From: Ruminococcus sp. UBA7158
GTDB lineage: Bacteria; Bacillota; Clostridia; Oscillospirales; Ruminococcaceae
Reading direction: 5' to 3'
DNA length: 57,240 nucleotides
Assembly (NCBI GenBank): GCA_002491605.1
Contig: DKWG01000047.1
Span: 1 to 57,240, forward strand
Part shown: positions 33,799-42,521 of the stretch, one piece after another
How positions within the stretch are numbered: position 1 is the stretch's first letter
How the letters are laid out: every line of letters begins with the position of its first letter
Notes under the pieces: generated by a model
What the model was told of the DNA's origin: nothing
Seen by the model: only the letters and a program-made list of their open reading frames with translations
The model's database searches: none
Position numbers and translations under genes: made by a program

Positions 33799-34686
33799 GT
33801 GGACAAACGCATTATAAATAACAAATATATAAGGTTCGGCATATCCTGCTTCAATCTTTTGTACCTGATTTTGATCTGCGTCTTAACAATGTGGACGTTT
33901 TTATACAAAATCTCATTTACAAACGAAAAAGCATTCATAGGGATATACATTGTCCTGAATTCGATATTTCTTGTATTGATGATCCTTACAAGAGATCAGA
34001 TTATTACAAGGTTCATTTCAACGGTTATGCTGCTGCCGGTATTCTTTTTAATGCTTTTTAACCTTGATAATCTTTGGATGTTCATTCCGCCGATAGCAGT
34101 AGGAGTTTTAATGTTCTTTATTTGCACAGCCGGCGATACCGTCAAGGTAATAATGGGATCTATGTATCTTCTTTTATTCGTAGTCGGTCTTGTCGGATAT
34201 ATGATACTGACAACTCTTTTCGGTGGTTCGGCAATCGAAACCGTTCTCAGCTCAGACATAACCGACCCTGAGGTAGTCAGCGCATACGACATGAATAAGA
34301 TTTCCCTCCTGAACGCAAATAACGTCTCACCGGACGGGCAGTACAGATATTACATCCTTGACGTTCAGGACAACGACCGAGGAAAGGTCATAATCGTCGT
34401 TGAGCCGAATTATCTGGACGTCAACTACCGCTTCTTCAAGCTGATTGAAGAGGGCTACACCTCAAGAATTGCTAAGTATTCCGTAAGAGGCGTAACACCG
34501 GATATTGAGTGGGTTCTAAACGATGAGTACGGCGACGGCGCAGTCAAGACCGACGCAGACGGCAATGAGGTCAAAATAGCAAAATACAAGCTGAGATACC
34601 GCTTCGGCGAAGGCTCAGAGTGGAAAACCTCTACAATTAATATCCCCAAGAAAAAGAACTACCTCAAGTTCATGAATTTAAACTAA
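33799..34686 (+). CDS. Membrane protein of unknown family
   Basis: A 295-residue protein that I do not recognise. It has five predicted membrane helices (about 15-37, 45-62, 68-87, 92-108, 115-140) and a soluble C-terminal half from about 150, with DGQYRYYILDVQDNDRGKVIIVVEPN and further strand-rich segments. The C-terminal half may be extracytoplasmic or cytoplasmic. The start is GTG at 33799 with a weak AAAGG site; no better codon fits the frame. It has its own promoter and terminator. Confidence 0.75.
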   Translation: MDKRIINNKYIRFGISCFNLLYLILICVLTMWTFLYKISFTNEKAFIGIYIVLNSIFLVLMILTRDQIITRFISTVMLLPVFFLMLFNLDNLWMFIPPIAVGVLMFFICTAGDTVKVIMGSMYLLLFVVGLVGYMILTTLFGGSAIETVLSSDITDPEVVSAYDMNKISLLNANNVSPDGQYRYYILDVQDNDRGKVIIVVEPNYLDVNYRFFKLIEEGYTSRIAKYSVRGVTPDIEWVLNDEYGDGAVKTDADGNEVKIAKYKLRYRFGEGSEWKTSTINIPKKKNYLKFMNLN

Positions 34687-34726
34687 AGGTTTTCTTCATC
34701 CTGATTCTTGTTTATAAATGAAAAAA

Positions 34727-34757
34727 CAGCCGCTGAATCGAAATAATTCGGCGGCTG
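34727..34757 (+). terminator. Terminator after the membrane-protein gene
   Basis: CAGCCGCTGAAT and ATTCGGCGGCTG arms (one mismatch) followed by ATTATTATTG. Confidence 0.65.
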
Positions 34758-34835
34758 ATTATTATTGTTCTTGAATCCCAAATCCCCTATCATAACTTAT
34801 CCGGAGCGAGAGTGACCACGGGCTTAATCAAACAT

Positions 34836-34870
34836 AAAACCGACGCATCATATAAGGATACGTCGGTTTT
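34836..34870. terminator. Bidirectional terminator
   Basis: AAAACCGACG and CGTCGGTTTT are perfect arms; the stem runs into T on both strands. It ends the adaptor gene transcript on the minus strand. Confidence 0.8.
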
Positions 34871-34894
34871 TATTTTGCATATTACTTATGCGGC

Positions 34895-35902
34895 TTAAAC
34901 TATAAGCGTCTCGGTACCGTCAAGCCCTGTGAGTATCTCAGTTTTATCTCCGGATACTATGCCGACTGTGACGTTTGTTTGAATCTTTACACCGTCGATA
35001 AGAACGTTGACAGCGTGACCGTTTCCGAACTCAAATACCGCATTTGACGGAACAATTATTGCATCGTCACGTCGAAGAGTCGTAAAGGTGACTTGAATTG
35101 TTCCGAAGTTTTCAAACTTGACGTCCTCATCCGGCTTAATTATGAACTTATTTAAAGTGTATGTGTGGTTGCCGCCTCCGAAGTTGCCTGAAAACTCCTC
35201 GGTTACAACGTCTACTACCTTACCTGTAGTGTTTGCTATAGCGCCCTGATTGATCTCAACGTTAGCGCCGAAGCCGATGTTTTCAAGCTGACCGTTGTCA
35301 ACAGCCGAAAGACAAACTCTGTTTGTATCGACAATTGTACAGATTGTTGCATTCTTACGAACGGTTGCTCCCGGCCAATAGTTGCCGACGTAGGATATCC
35401 TTCCGTCGTAAGGAGCTTTTATTACCAAAAATTCACGGCGCTTAACCAAATCGTCGTACTTAGCCTGCTCAATTTCAAGATCGATTTTAGCAAATTCAGC
35501 CTCGGACTTGCTTCCGGACTTGCTCAAAATATCATATGTAGACTGAGCAGAGTCGAGCTTAAGCTTTTGAACTATTATATCATCCTCCAAGGCGTCGGAC
35601 TTCAGAGTTGCTATTACATCGCCCTCCTTGACGTCCTGATCCCTGCGAACGTTTATGCTCTGGATTGTGCCGTCCATCATTGTAAACGCAAGGTCGGTAT
35701 AATACGGATTTTCAAACTGAGCATCTATAACAACCTGCTCAAGAATTGTTCCCTTATAGGGAAAAGCGGTGTTGTAGTTGGTTTTATTTCCCGTTCTGAT
35801 AGGGATATATATTTCATCCTCGGCATTTTCCTTCTTGCCGCAGGCACATAACATTGTAAAAGATACAGCCGCTGCTGTTGCAAGTGCTAAAAAACGTTTC
35901 AT
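34895..35902 (-). CDS. Efflux transporter periplasmic-adaptor-type lipoprotein (HlyD/MacA-like)
   Basis: A 335-residue membrane-fusion-type lipoprotein: signal MKRFLALATAAAVSFTML, lipobox LCAC, a lipoyl/barrel-sandwich part (MDGTIQSINVRRDQDVKEGDVIATLKS), a coiled-coil hairpin (about 115-150) and beta-barrel with KAPYDGRISYVGNYWPG. In Gram-positives such adaptors work with MacB-like ABC exporters, but no partner gene is near, so it is an orphan here. ATG 35900-35902 is chosen for GGAAAGGAAT upstream. Promoter unclear; GGTATACC is a palindrome just upstream. Confidence 0.82.
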   Translation of the reverse strand: MKRFLALATAAAVSFTMLCACGKKENAEDEIYIPIRTGNKTNYNTAFPYKGTILEQVVIDAQFENPYYTDLAFTMMDGTIQSINVRRDQDVKEGDVIATLKSDALEDDIIVQKLKLDSAQSTYDILSKSGSKSEAEFAKIDLEIEQAKYDDLVKRREFLVIKAPYDGRISYVGNYWPGATVRKNATICTIVDTNRVCLSAVDNGQLENIGFGANVEINQGAIANTTGKVVDVVTEEFSGNFGGGNHTYTLNKFIIKPDEDVKFENFGTIQVTFTTLRRDDAIIVPSNAVFEFGNGHAVNVLIDGVKIQTNVTVGIVSGDKTEILTGLDGTETLIV

Positions 35903-36076
35903 AAGTATTCCTTTCCGTACGGATACACCATGGTATACCAATCTGTCAAAACCAAATTAAACTGCGCACATAAATACTGACATATACATTAAATGCGCAA
36001 AATTATTCATATTGTCATGATACCACAACTCAATAAAATAAACAATAGTTATTTTATTAAAAATCAAGACTCAAAT

Positions 36077-37195
36077 TTATAGATTTTCACCAACAGCGGC
36101 ATCATAGATTGCCAAAATAATGCCGTTTGAAACAAGACAGCCGCTGTCAGTAAGAGAAATTATGCCGTTATTAAGCTCTAAAAGTCCGGCGCTTATAAAC
36201 CTCTTCGCCGCTTTTAAAACCGCCTCGTCAGAGCCGCCAAGCGACTTAATCTGCTCGAGCGAAATGCCGGAAGCTATCCTCAGCGACAGCAGAATATACT
36301 CTTCAAGCGCATCCGGGCAGTCATCCTCGGTAAGTGTAGGCTGAACCGTATGCGATATAAAGCTCTTTAAATCATCGGGAACATAAAAACGTCTGCCTTC
36401 AAAAAGCGAATGAGCCGACGGTCCAAAGCCCAAATAATCCTCAAGCCTCCAGTACTTCAGATTGTGACGGCTTTCATATCCCGGCTTTGAAAAGTTTGAT
36501 ATCTCATATCTATTGAAGCCACGCTCACGCATCAGGCGGCACAGCTCCGTATACATATCAGCGGACAAATCGTCGTCAGCTGCTTCACGGCGTATCATTT
36601 CATTGTCATAAGGCGTCCCCTGCTCGATTTTGAGCATATACGCTGAAATGTGGCTTATATCAAGGTCGATAAGCTTATTGACCGAATCGGCGAGAGACTC
36701 AAGCGTTTGATTCGGCGTACCTATCATCAAATCGCAGGAGATATTATCTATTCCTGCTTCTTTAGCCCACTTTACGCAGTCCTCAGCCCTTTTAAAATCG
36801 TGCAGACGCCCTAACTTTTTAAGCTCAGCATCGTTTGCCGACTGAACCCCGAACGAGATTCTGTTTGCGCCTGCTTTTTTATATCCGCATATGCTTTCAA
36901 AAGTAACTGAGCACGGGTTTGCTTCCATAGTTATTTCAGCGTCAGCAGGGACTGTAAAGCTTTCCTTCACGGCTGTAATAATCCTGCTGATATCGTCAGG
37001 AGTTAAAAGCGATGGCGTTCCCCCGCCGAAATAGACAGTATCGGCAGATAAGGCTTTTGATTTATACGCCGATATATTTCTTACGACAGCACTGACATAG
37101 CCGTCCTTTAATGCTCGAGAGTATTTAACAGAATAAAAAGCGCAATACGGACACTTTCTCAAGCAGAAAGGGACATGAATATATATACCGAGCAT
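36077..37195 (-). CDS. hemW: HemW-type radical SAM protein
   Basis: A 372-residue radical SAM protein with the iron-sulfur cluster motif CLRKCPYC (cysteines 11, 15, 18), FGGGTPSLL, RISFGVQSAND and SCDLMIGTPNQT, followed by the HemW C-terminal domain. Once annotated as oxygen-independent coproporphyrinogen oxidase, HemW is now viewed as a haem-binding chaperone. The extra Cys that true HemN has is not seen, so HemW is the better call. Monocistronic, divergent from the cysteine desulfurase gene. Confidence 0.92.
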   Translation of the reverse strand: MLGIYIHVPFCLRKCPYCAFYSVKYSRALKDGYVSAVVRNISAYKSKALSADTVYFGGGTPSLLTPDDISRIITAVKESFTVPADAEITMEANPCSVTFESICGYKKAGANRISFGVQSANDAELKKLGRLHDFKRAEDCVKWAKEAGIDNISCDLMIGTPNQTLESLADSVNKLIDLDISHISAYMLKIEQGTPYDNEMIRREAADDDLSADMYTELCRLMRERGFNRYEISNFSKPGYESRHNLKYWRLEDYLGFGPSAHSLFEGRRFYVPDDLKSFISHTVQPTLTEDDCPDALEEYILLSLRIASGISLEQIKSLGGSDEAVLKAAKRFISAGLLELNNGIISLTDSGCLVSNGIILAIYDAAVGENL

Positions 37196-37295
37196 AATTT
37201 CACCGTCTGTTCATTTAATCGATAATCTGATTTTAACATAGTCTTGGCAAACAAGCAATGATTTTTCTTGATTTTTCAAAAGCATATTCTCACAG

Positions 37296-37324
37296 TTGAT
37301 TTTTTTATTATAATATAGTATAAT
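37296..37324 (+). promoter_or_regulatory. Promoter of the cysteine desulfurase/thiI operon
   Basis: TTGATT (37296-37301), 17 bp, TATAAT (37319-37324). Confidence 0.6.
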
Positions 37325-37422
37325 ATTTATAATTTTGTTGTCAGGGATTTCAGCTTAGGATATGCCTTTGCAATAAATCGGACTGATAAATTGTTTTATT
37401 GATAGAAATGACGTGTTATTAT

Positions 37423-38556
37423 ATGATATATCTTGACAATGCAGCTACAACTAAGGTCCTGTCGGAAGCCTGCGAAGCGGCGGCGTACGCTATGCAAAGC
37501 GTCTGGGGAAACCCGTCAAGCCTTCACCGCATGGGCATTGAAGCCGAGCGGCTTGTAACGTATGCAAAAAAGCAGCTTCTTTCAGCCCTGGGCGACACAA
37601 GCGGAGATATAATTTTTACATCAGGTGCAACCGAGGGCAACAACACCGCAGTTTTCGGTCTTTGTAAGGTGTACGGCAAACGTAAAAAGCGTGTTGTGAC
37701 GACATCGGTTGAGCATCCTTCGGTTGCTCAACCGTTTCAAAGGCTTAAGGATTTAGGATACGAGGTTGTAACAGTTTCGCCCGACAAAAACGGCGAAATA
37801 ACCGCCGATTCACTCATCAGTGCCGTTGATGACAACACCTGCTTGATAAGCGCAATGCTTTGCAACAACGAAACGGGATATATTCTCCCCATCAGCGAGG
37901 CGTTTGCCGAAATAAAACGTCAGCACCCGGACTGCATGACGCATTGCGACTGCGTTCAGGGGTTTGAAAAGCTTACAGTGTCAGCTAAAAAGCTGTCGGC
38001 AGACGTTATAACCCTCAGCGGACACAAGATTTACGCTCCCAAGGGTATAGGAGCGATGTACGTTAAAAAAGGTGTGAGACTGTCCCCTGTCTTTTTCGGC
38101 GGAGGTCAGCAGAAAAATCTTCGCTCCGGAACCGAAGCCGTTCCGCTGATATACAGCTTCGGCAAAGCGGTTGAAATCCTCACCCCGACCCTGAAGCAGC
38201 GTTTTGACAACGCCGCAAAAATATGTGAATACGCAAAAGCTAAGCTCAATGAAATCGGAGCTGTTGTTATTTCTAAGGACAGCGCAAGTCCTTATATACT
38301 CAGCATAGCCGTTCCGAACATCAAGAGCGAAACGATACTTCACTTTCTTGAAGAGGACGAAATATACGTCTCAAGCGGTTCAGCCTGCTCAAAGGGCAAA
38401 AAAAGCGCCGTCCTAAAGGAATTTAAGATCAGCGATCAGCTTTTGGATTCCGTTATACGCCTGAGCTTTTCATTTGAAACACAGACAAGTGATATCGACG
38501 CACTTGTCGACAAGCTCGGCATCGGCATAAAGACCTTAGCTAAAATTAAAAGATAG
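37423..38556 (+). CDS. Cysteine desulfurase (NifS/IscS-like)
   Basis: PLP enzyme that takes sulfur from cysteine as a protein-bound persulfide. The 377-residue protein starts MIYLDNAATTKVL, with PLP Lys about 202 in LSGHKIYAPKG and the persulfide Cys about 322 in SSGSACSKGKK. Short-loop IscS-like layout. ATG 37423 is chosen from the conserved start; TTG 37399 and ATG 37408 are also in frame, and none has a strong ribosome site. Directly followed by thiI, so it most likely supplies sulfur for tRNA 4-thiouridine. Confidence 0.93.
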   Translation: MIYLDNAATTKVLSEACEAAAYAMQSVWGNPSSLHRMGIEAERLVTYAKKQLLSALGDTSGDIIFTSGATEGNNTAVFGLCKVYGKRKKRVVTTSVEHPSVAQPFQRLKDLGYEVVTVSPDKNGEITADSLISAVDDNTCLISAMLCNNETGYILPISEAFAEIKRQHPDCMTHCDCVQGFEKLTVSAKKLSADVITLSGHKIYAPKGIGAMYVKKGVRLSPVFFGGGQQKNLRSGTEAVPLIYSFGKAVEILTPTLKQRFDNAAKICEYAKAKLNEIGAVVISKDSASPYILSIAVPNIKSETILHFLEEDEIYVSSGSACSKGKKSAVLKEFKISDQLLDSVIRLSFSFETQTSDIDALVDKLGIGIKTLAKIKR

Positions 38557-38571
38557 AGGAAATAACTTGAT

Positions 38572-39768
38572 ATGAAACAGATAATACTATGCAAATACGG
38601 CGAAATTGTTCTGAAGGGCTTAAACCGTTCGGGATTTGAGGCTGAGCTATTAAAAAATGTACGCAGAAGATTAAAGTCCCTGGGCGAATTTAAGGTCAGC
38701 TCAATACAGTCGACTATGTATGTTGAACCGCTGAGTGACAATATCGACTTGGACGAGGTTACAGAGCGTCTTAAAAAGGTATACGGCATAACAAAGATAT
38801 GCCCTGCCTTTGCCTGTGAGAAGAACCTCGACGCCATATATTCAACTATAAAAGAAAATCTGTCGGACGATTTAAACAGTGCAAAAACCTTCAGAGTAAC
38901 GGCAAAAAGGTCAGACAAGCGCTTTCCCATGACGTCAATGGAGGTTATGGCTGAGCTCGGCGGAATGATTTTAAACGACTTTCCGCACCTTAATGTAGAC
39001 GTTAAAAACCCCGAGCTGACAGTTATCTGCGAGATAAGAGACAAGGCGGCATATGTTCACGGTCCTGCAATAGAAGGCGCAGGCGGAATGCCTGTCGGAA
39101 CATCGGGACGTGCTCTTTTAATGCTTTCGGGCGGAATTGACTCTCCTGTTGCAGGAACAATGATTGCAAAGCGCGGAGTTATCATAAGTGCAATTCACTT
39201 CCAGTCTCCGCCGTATACATCGGAAAGAGCCTTTATAAAGGTCTGCCGTTTGGCGGCTAAGATGACTGAATACTGCGGTCAGGTAACACTGTTCTCCGTG
39301 CCGTTCACAAAAATTCAGGAAGCCATAAGAGACAACTGCCCCGAGGAGCTGTTTACCATCATAATGAGAAGGCTCATGGTGGAGATTTCACAGAGAATCG
39401 CCGAAAAGTATGATTTCTCGGCACTGATTACCGGAGAAAGTATAGGTCAGGTGGCGTCTCAAACAATGTCGGCGATTGTTGCAACTGACGCTGTAAGCCG
39501 CATACCTGTTTTTCGTCCCTGCATCGGTCTTGATAAGCAGGAGATTATCGACATATCATATAAAATAGGCACGTTTGACATCTCAATAGAGCCGTATGAG
39601 GACTGCTGCACAGTGTTCACACCGAAGCATCCGAAAACCAAGCCGACTCTTGCTGAGGTTGAAGCGGCACAAAACGCCTTTGACTTTGAGCCCCTCATCC
39701 AAGAAGCCGTCGACGGCACAGAGTTTAAAACCTTCAAGCCTTATGTTGACTATGATTTTTTGATTTAA
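38572..39768 (+). CDS. thiI: tRNA 4-thiouridine synthetase
   Basis: Adenylates U8 of tRNA and transfers sulfur to it. The 398 residues hold an N-terminal ferredoxin-like and THUMP region (about 1-165) and the PP-loop ATPase with LMLSGGIDSPVAG. No rhodanese domain is present, the usual short form in Firmicutes, where a NifS-like desulfurase encoded next door supplies sulfur; this matches the upstream neighbour 15 nt away. Confidence 0.95.
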   Translation: MKQIILCKYGEIVLKGLNRSGFEAELLKNVRRRLKSLGEFKVSSIQSTMYVEPLSDNIDLDEVTERLKKVYGITKICPAFACEKNLDAIYSTIKENLSDDLNSAKTFRVTAKRSDKRFPMTSMEVMAELGGMILNDFPHLNVDVKNPELTVICEIRDKAAYVHGPAIEGAGGMPVGTSGRALLMLSGGIDSPVAGTMIAKRGVIISAIHFQSPPYTSERAFIKVCRLAAKMTEYCGQVTLFSVPFTKIQEAIRDNCPEELFTIIMRRLMVEISQRIAEKYDFSALITGESIGQVASQTMSAIVATDAVSRIPVFRPCIGLDKQEIIDISYKIGTFDISIEPYEDCCTVFTPKHPKTKPTLAEVEAAQNAFDFEPLIQEAVDGTEFKTFKPYVDYDFLI

Positions 39769-39782
39769 AAGGAGAACCTTAA

Positions 39783-40337
39783 TTGTACGCTGATTTATCC
39801 GAGTATTTTTCGCTGAGCGACTGTGAGCTTTCGACATATATTGACAAAGCGGCTTTGAATGTGGTAAAATATTTAATTGCGAACGGCAAAAGCATTGCCT
39901 GTGCAGAAAGCTGTACGGGCGGCATGCTGTCACAATATATAACATCTGTTTCCGGCGCTTCTAAGGTATTTGAGTGCTCGGTTGTAAGCTATTCAGAGAG
40001 AATAAAAACTAAGCTTTTAGGCGTTCCCGATGAGCTGATATCTGAAAAAGGCGTTGTCAGCGCCGAGGTCGCTTTAAAAATGGCTGAAGGGATTATAAGA
40101 CTGTCAGGCGCCGACATCGGAGTCGGCATAACAGGTCTTGCCGACCCTGAAACCCTCGGAGAGCCTTGCCCTGCCGGAACAATTTACGTTTGCGTTGCTC
40201 TCGGAAGCGAAGCTCACGTCGCCGATTTGGCGCTGTACAGATACGGCTCTTTCACAAGAGAAAAAGCAAGGCGGATGGCGGTGCTGTATGCGCTTGAAAC
40301 CGTTTTAAGCTTTTTAAATGATAACAGTCGCATTTAA
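39783..40337 (+). CDS. CinA-family protein (nicotinamide-nucleotide amidohydrolase type)
   Basis: Deamidates nicotinamide mononucleotide in the pyridine-nucleotide salvage cycle, if typical. The 184-residue protein equals the CinA C-terminal domain: CAESCTGGMLSQYITSVSGAS, VVSYSERIK and GVGITGLADPET. No N-terminal MoCF domain. The start is TTG at 39783, with AAGGAG upstream. Residues 1-25 are an extension not usual for PncC. Same operon as thiI, 14 nt after it. Confidence 0.85.
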   Translation: MYADLSEYFSLSDCELSTYIDKAALNVVKYLIANGKSIACAESCTGGMLSQYITSVSGASKVFECSVVSYSERIKTKLLGVPDELISEKGVVSAEVALKMAEGIIRLSGADIGVGITGLADPETLGEPCPAGTIYVCVALGSEAHVADLALYRYGSFTREKARRMAVLYALETVLSFLNDNSRI

Positions 40338-40384
40338 TAGACAAATATCGGTGCGTTCAATCATGAAAGGAGCGGTTGTTTTAT

Positions 40385-41545
40385 ATGTCAATGCTTAATG
40401 AAGTTCGTCCCGTTGATACAACAGTCCGTGACCGGTCGTTTATGGGACGTGTCAAGGAGATAATCCCCTGGAAGGGCGACGACGCAAAGGAAATCATAAG
40501 AAAGCTCATTTATATAGCGGCGGTAGTAGTTTTAATATACTCAGCCTACAGCATTTATATTTACAAGGCCGGCGACCAAGACATACACAAGGACAAGGAC
40601 TACCTGAGTAACCTCTTCCATCAGGGCGAGCAGACGCCCGGCAATGTTGTCAATCCGGACGATGATAACGTCCTGACGCCGCCCGTTACCACAGTTCCCG
40701 ATGACGATAAGTCGCCTGACGTATCCGAAACCGATGTAAGCGGCGAGGATACAGTACCCGAGGTTCCCGTCAACTCAAAGTACCCGTTGGGAATGCTGCC
40801 CAAGTACGAAGCTTTATATGACATCAATCCCGATATCATAGGCTGGCTCAGAATTGACGGTCTTACCGATAAGGACGGAAACAGCTACATCGACTACCCC
40901 GTAGTACAGACGACAGACAACGATTACTACTTAAATCACGACTTCTTCGGCGCAGACAAGGACTACGGTACTCTGTTTGCCGACTACCACCGTCAGATAA
41001 CGAAGGATTTCACTCCGCAAAACACCATTATTTACGGTCACAACATGGGTGCAGGAACATATTTCAGCCATCTGCACGACTACAAAAAGCGTGCGTCCTT
41101 TGTAAGCGAGCACAGATTGATAAACTACTCAACATTGTATGAAGAAAACGACTACATCATCGTCGGATGCTTCTTAATAGGAATACGAGAGGATCAAGAC
41201 ACGCTTCCCTTATTCAGATACCACCTTATATTCGATTTTAACACAATTGAGGACTTTGACTACTGGTATCAAAACGTTTTGTACAGAAGCTACTATACAA
41301 CCGATATAGACTGCAATATGGACGATGAGTATATTACTCTTTCGACCTGTTCTACAGAGTTTTACAACTCAAGATTTGTCGTTGTAGCAAGAAAGCTGCG
41401 TGACGGCGAGGATCCGAGCGTGTATAATTACTACTCCAACCCAAAGGTGAGAAAGCCTGCGGCGTTCTATGAAGCATACGGAATGAAGGTTCCAAAGGAC
41501 GACGGACCGTATTATCAGTACTACGGCAAGAACAACGACGATTGA
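40385..41545 (+). CDS. Class B sortase, membrane anchored
   Basis: A 386-residue sortase-fold transpeptidase that should link a protein to the cell wall or polymerise a surface structure. There is a membrane helix at about 41-60, a Pro/Asp/Thr-rich linker (about 65-130), then the catalytic domain with His219 (IIYGHNMG), Cys322 (TLSTC) and Arg330 (NSRFVVVAR). The inserted helix of class B is present. ATG 40385 lies 12 nt from AAAGGAG; a TTG 9 nt earlier is too close. No NPQTN-type substrate gene is near. Confidence 0.85.
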   Translation: MSMLNEVRPVDTTVRDRSFMGRVKEIIPWKGDDAKEIIRKLIYIAAVVVLIYSAYSIYIYKAGDQDIHKDKDYLSNLFHQGEQTPGNVVNPDDDNVLTPPVTTVPDDDKSPDVSETDVSGEDTVPEVPVNSKYPLGMLPKYEALYDINPDIIGWLRIDGLTDKDGNSYIDYPVVQTTDNDYYLNHDFFGADKDYGTLFADYHRQITKDFTPQNTIIYGHNMGAGTYFSHLHDYKKRASFVSEHRLINYSTLYEENDYIIVGCFLIGIREDQDTLPLFRYHLIFDFNTIEDFDYWYQNVLYRSYYTTDIDCNMDDEYITLSTCSTEFYNSRFVVVARKLRDGEDPSVYNYYSNPKVRKPAAFYEAYGMKVPKDDGPYYQYYGKNNDD

Positions 41546-41580
41546 TGTATGCTGCCGCATTTCGGAAAGGATTTTTAAAT

Positions 41581-42477
41581 ATGAAAAAGAGCGATAAAAA
41601 CATAGCCAAACCAATAGCAGTCGCAATGGCTGCCGCTATTGCAATGACAGCCTTTGCCGGATGTCAAAGAGAAATTGAACCGTCCCCGGATGTCACGACT
41701 GCGCCGCCTATAGTTTCAAGCGATTCTGTCACAACTACGGAGCCTGTAACAGAGCCTATTGTAACCGAACCGCCTGTCGTAATCCCCGACCCGCTGGAGA
41801 AGTATGCGGATTATTATGAGCAAAACAGTGACTTTATCGGATGGATTTCAATTCCGTCGCTCAAAAATTCTAAGGGCAAGCTATACGTTGACTACCCTGT
41901 TGTTCAGGCAGCTGACAATGAAAAGTATATCGATTTAAGCTTCGAGGGCAAAAAATCATCGTCAGGCTGTATTTATGCCGACTACAAGGTTCCGATAACC
42001 GCAACCTCACATGCCGACAACATAACACTTTACGGTCACAGCATGAAGGACGGCACCTTCTTCAGAAAGGTTTTAGACTATAAGAACGGTGTCGACTTTG
42101 TTAAAGAGCACTACATAATAAACTTTGATACACGCTGGGAAGAAAACCGGTATGTAGTAGTCGCCTGCTTCTTAATAGGCATATACGAATGGCAGGACGA
42201 CGAACCGCTGTTTGAATACTTTAAGTGCCGCAACTTCGACACTCAAAAGGACTTCGACTACTTCTACGAAAACATAATGCACCGCTCCTACTATTTAAGC
42301 GATATTGACTGCAAATACGGTGATGAATTTATCACTCTTTCCACCTGTGCATATGATTTTAAAGACTCAAGATATGTAGTCGTTGCAAGAAAAGTCAGAG
42401 AAAATGAAGACATATCCGGCTACGCCGATACATATGTTAAAAATAAATCGAGACACAAACCGTCTATACTTGATTAA
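41581..42477 (+). CDS. Class B sortase, predicted lipoprotein
   Basis: A 298-residue sortase that resembles its upstream neighbour in the catalytic domain (His153 in LYGHSMKDGTFF, Cys256 in TLSTC, Arg264 in DSRYVVVAR). Instead of a membrane helix it carries a lipoprotein signal with lipobox AFAGC (Cys28) followed by a Thr/Glu/Pro-rich spacer. Lipid-anchored sortases are uncommon; the usual anchor is an N-terminal helix. RBS CGGAAAGGATT precedes ATG 41581. The two sortases may form a duplicated pair with different substrates. Confidence 0.83.
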   Translation: MKKSDKNIAKPIAVAMAAAIAMTAFAGCQREIEPSPDVTTAPPIVSSDSVTTTEPVTEPIVTEPPVVIPDPLEKYADYYEQNSDFIGWISIPSLKNSKGKLYVDYPVVQAADNEKYIDLSFEGKKSSSGCIYADYKVPITATSHADNITLYGHSMKDGTFFRKVLDYKNGVDFVKEHYIINFDTRWEENRYVVVACFLIGIYEWQDDEPLFEYFKCRNFDTQKDFDYFYENIMHRSYYLSDIDCKYGDEFITLSTCAYDFKDSRYVVVARKVRENEDISGYADTYVKNKSRHKPSILD

Positions 42478-42521
42478 CGATTGAATTATTTGGCAATTAT
42501 TCGTTTAAAGGAGTTGAAGTT

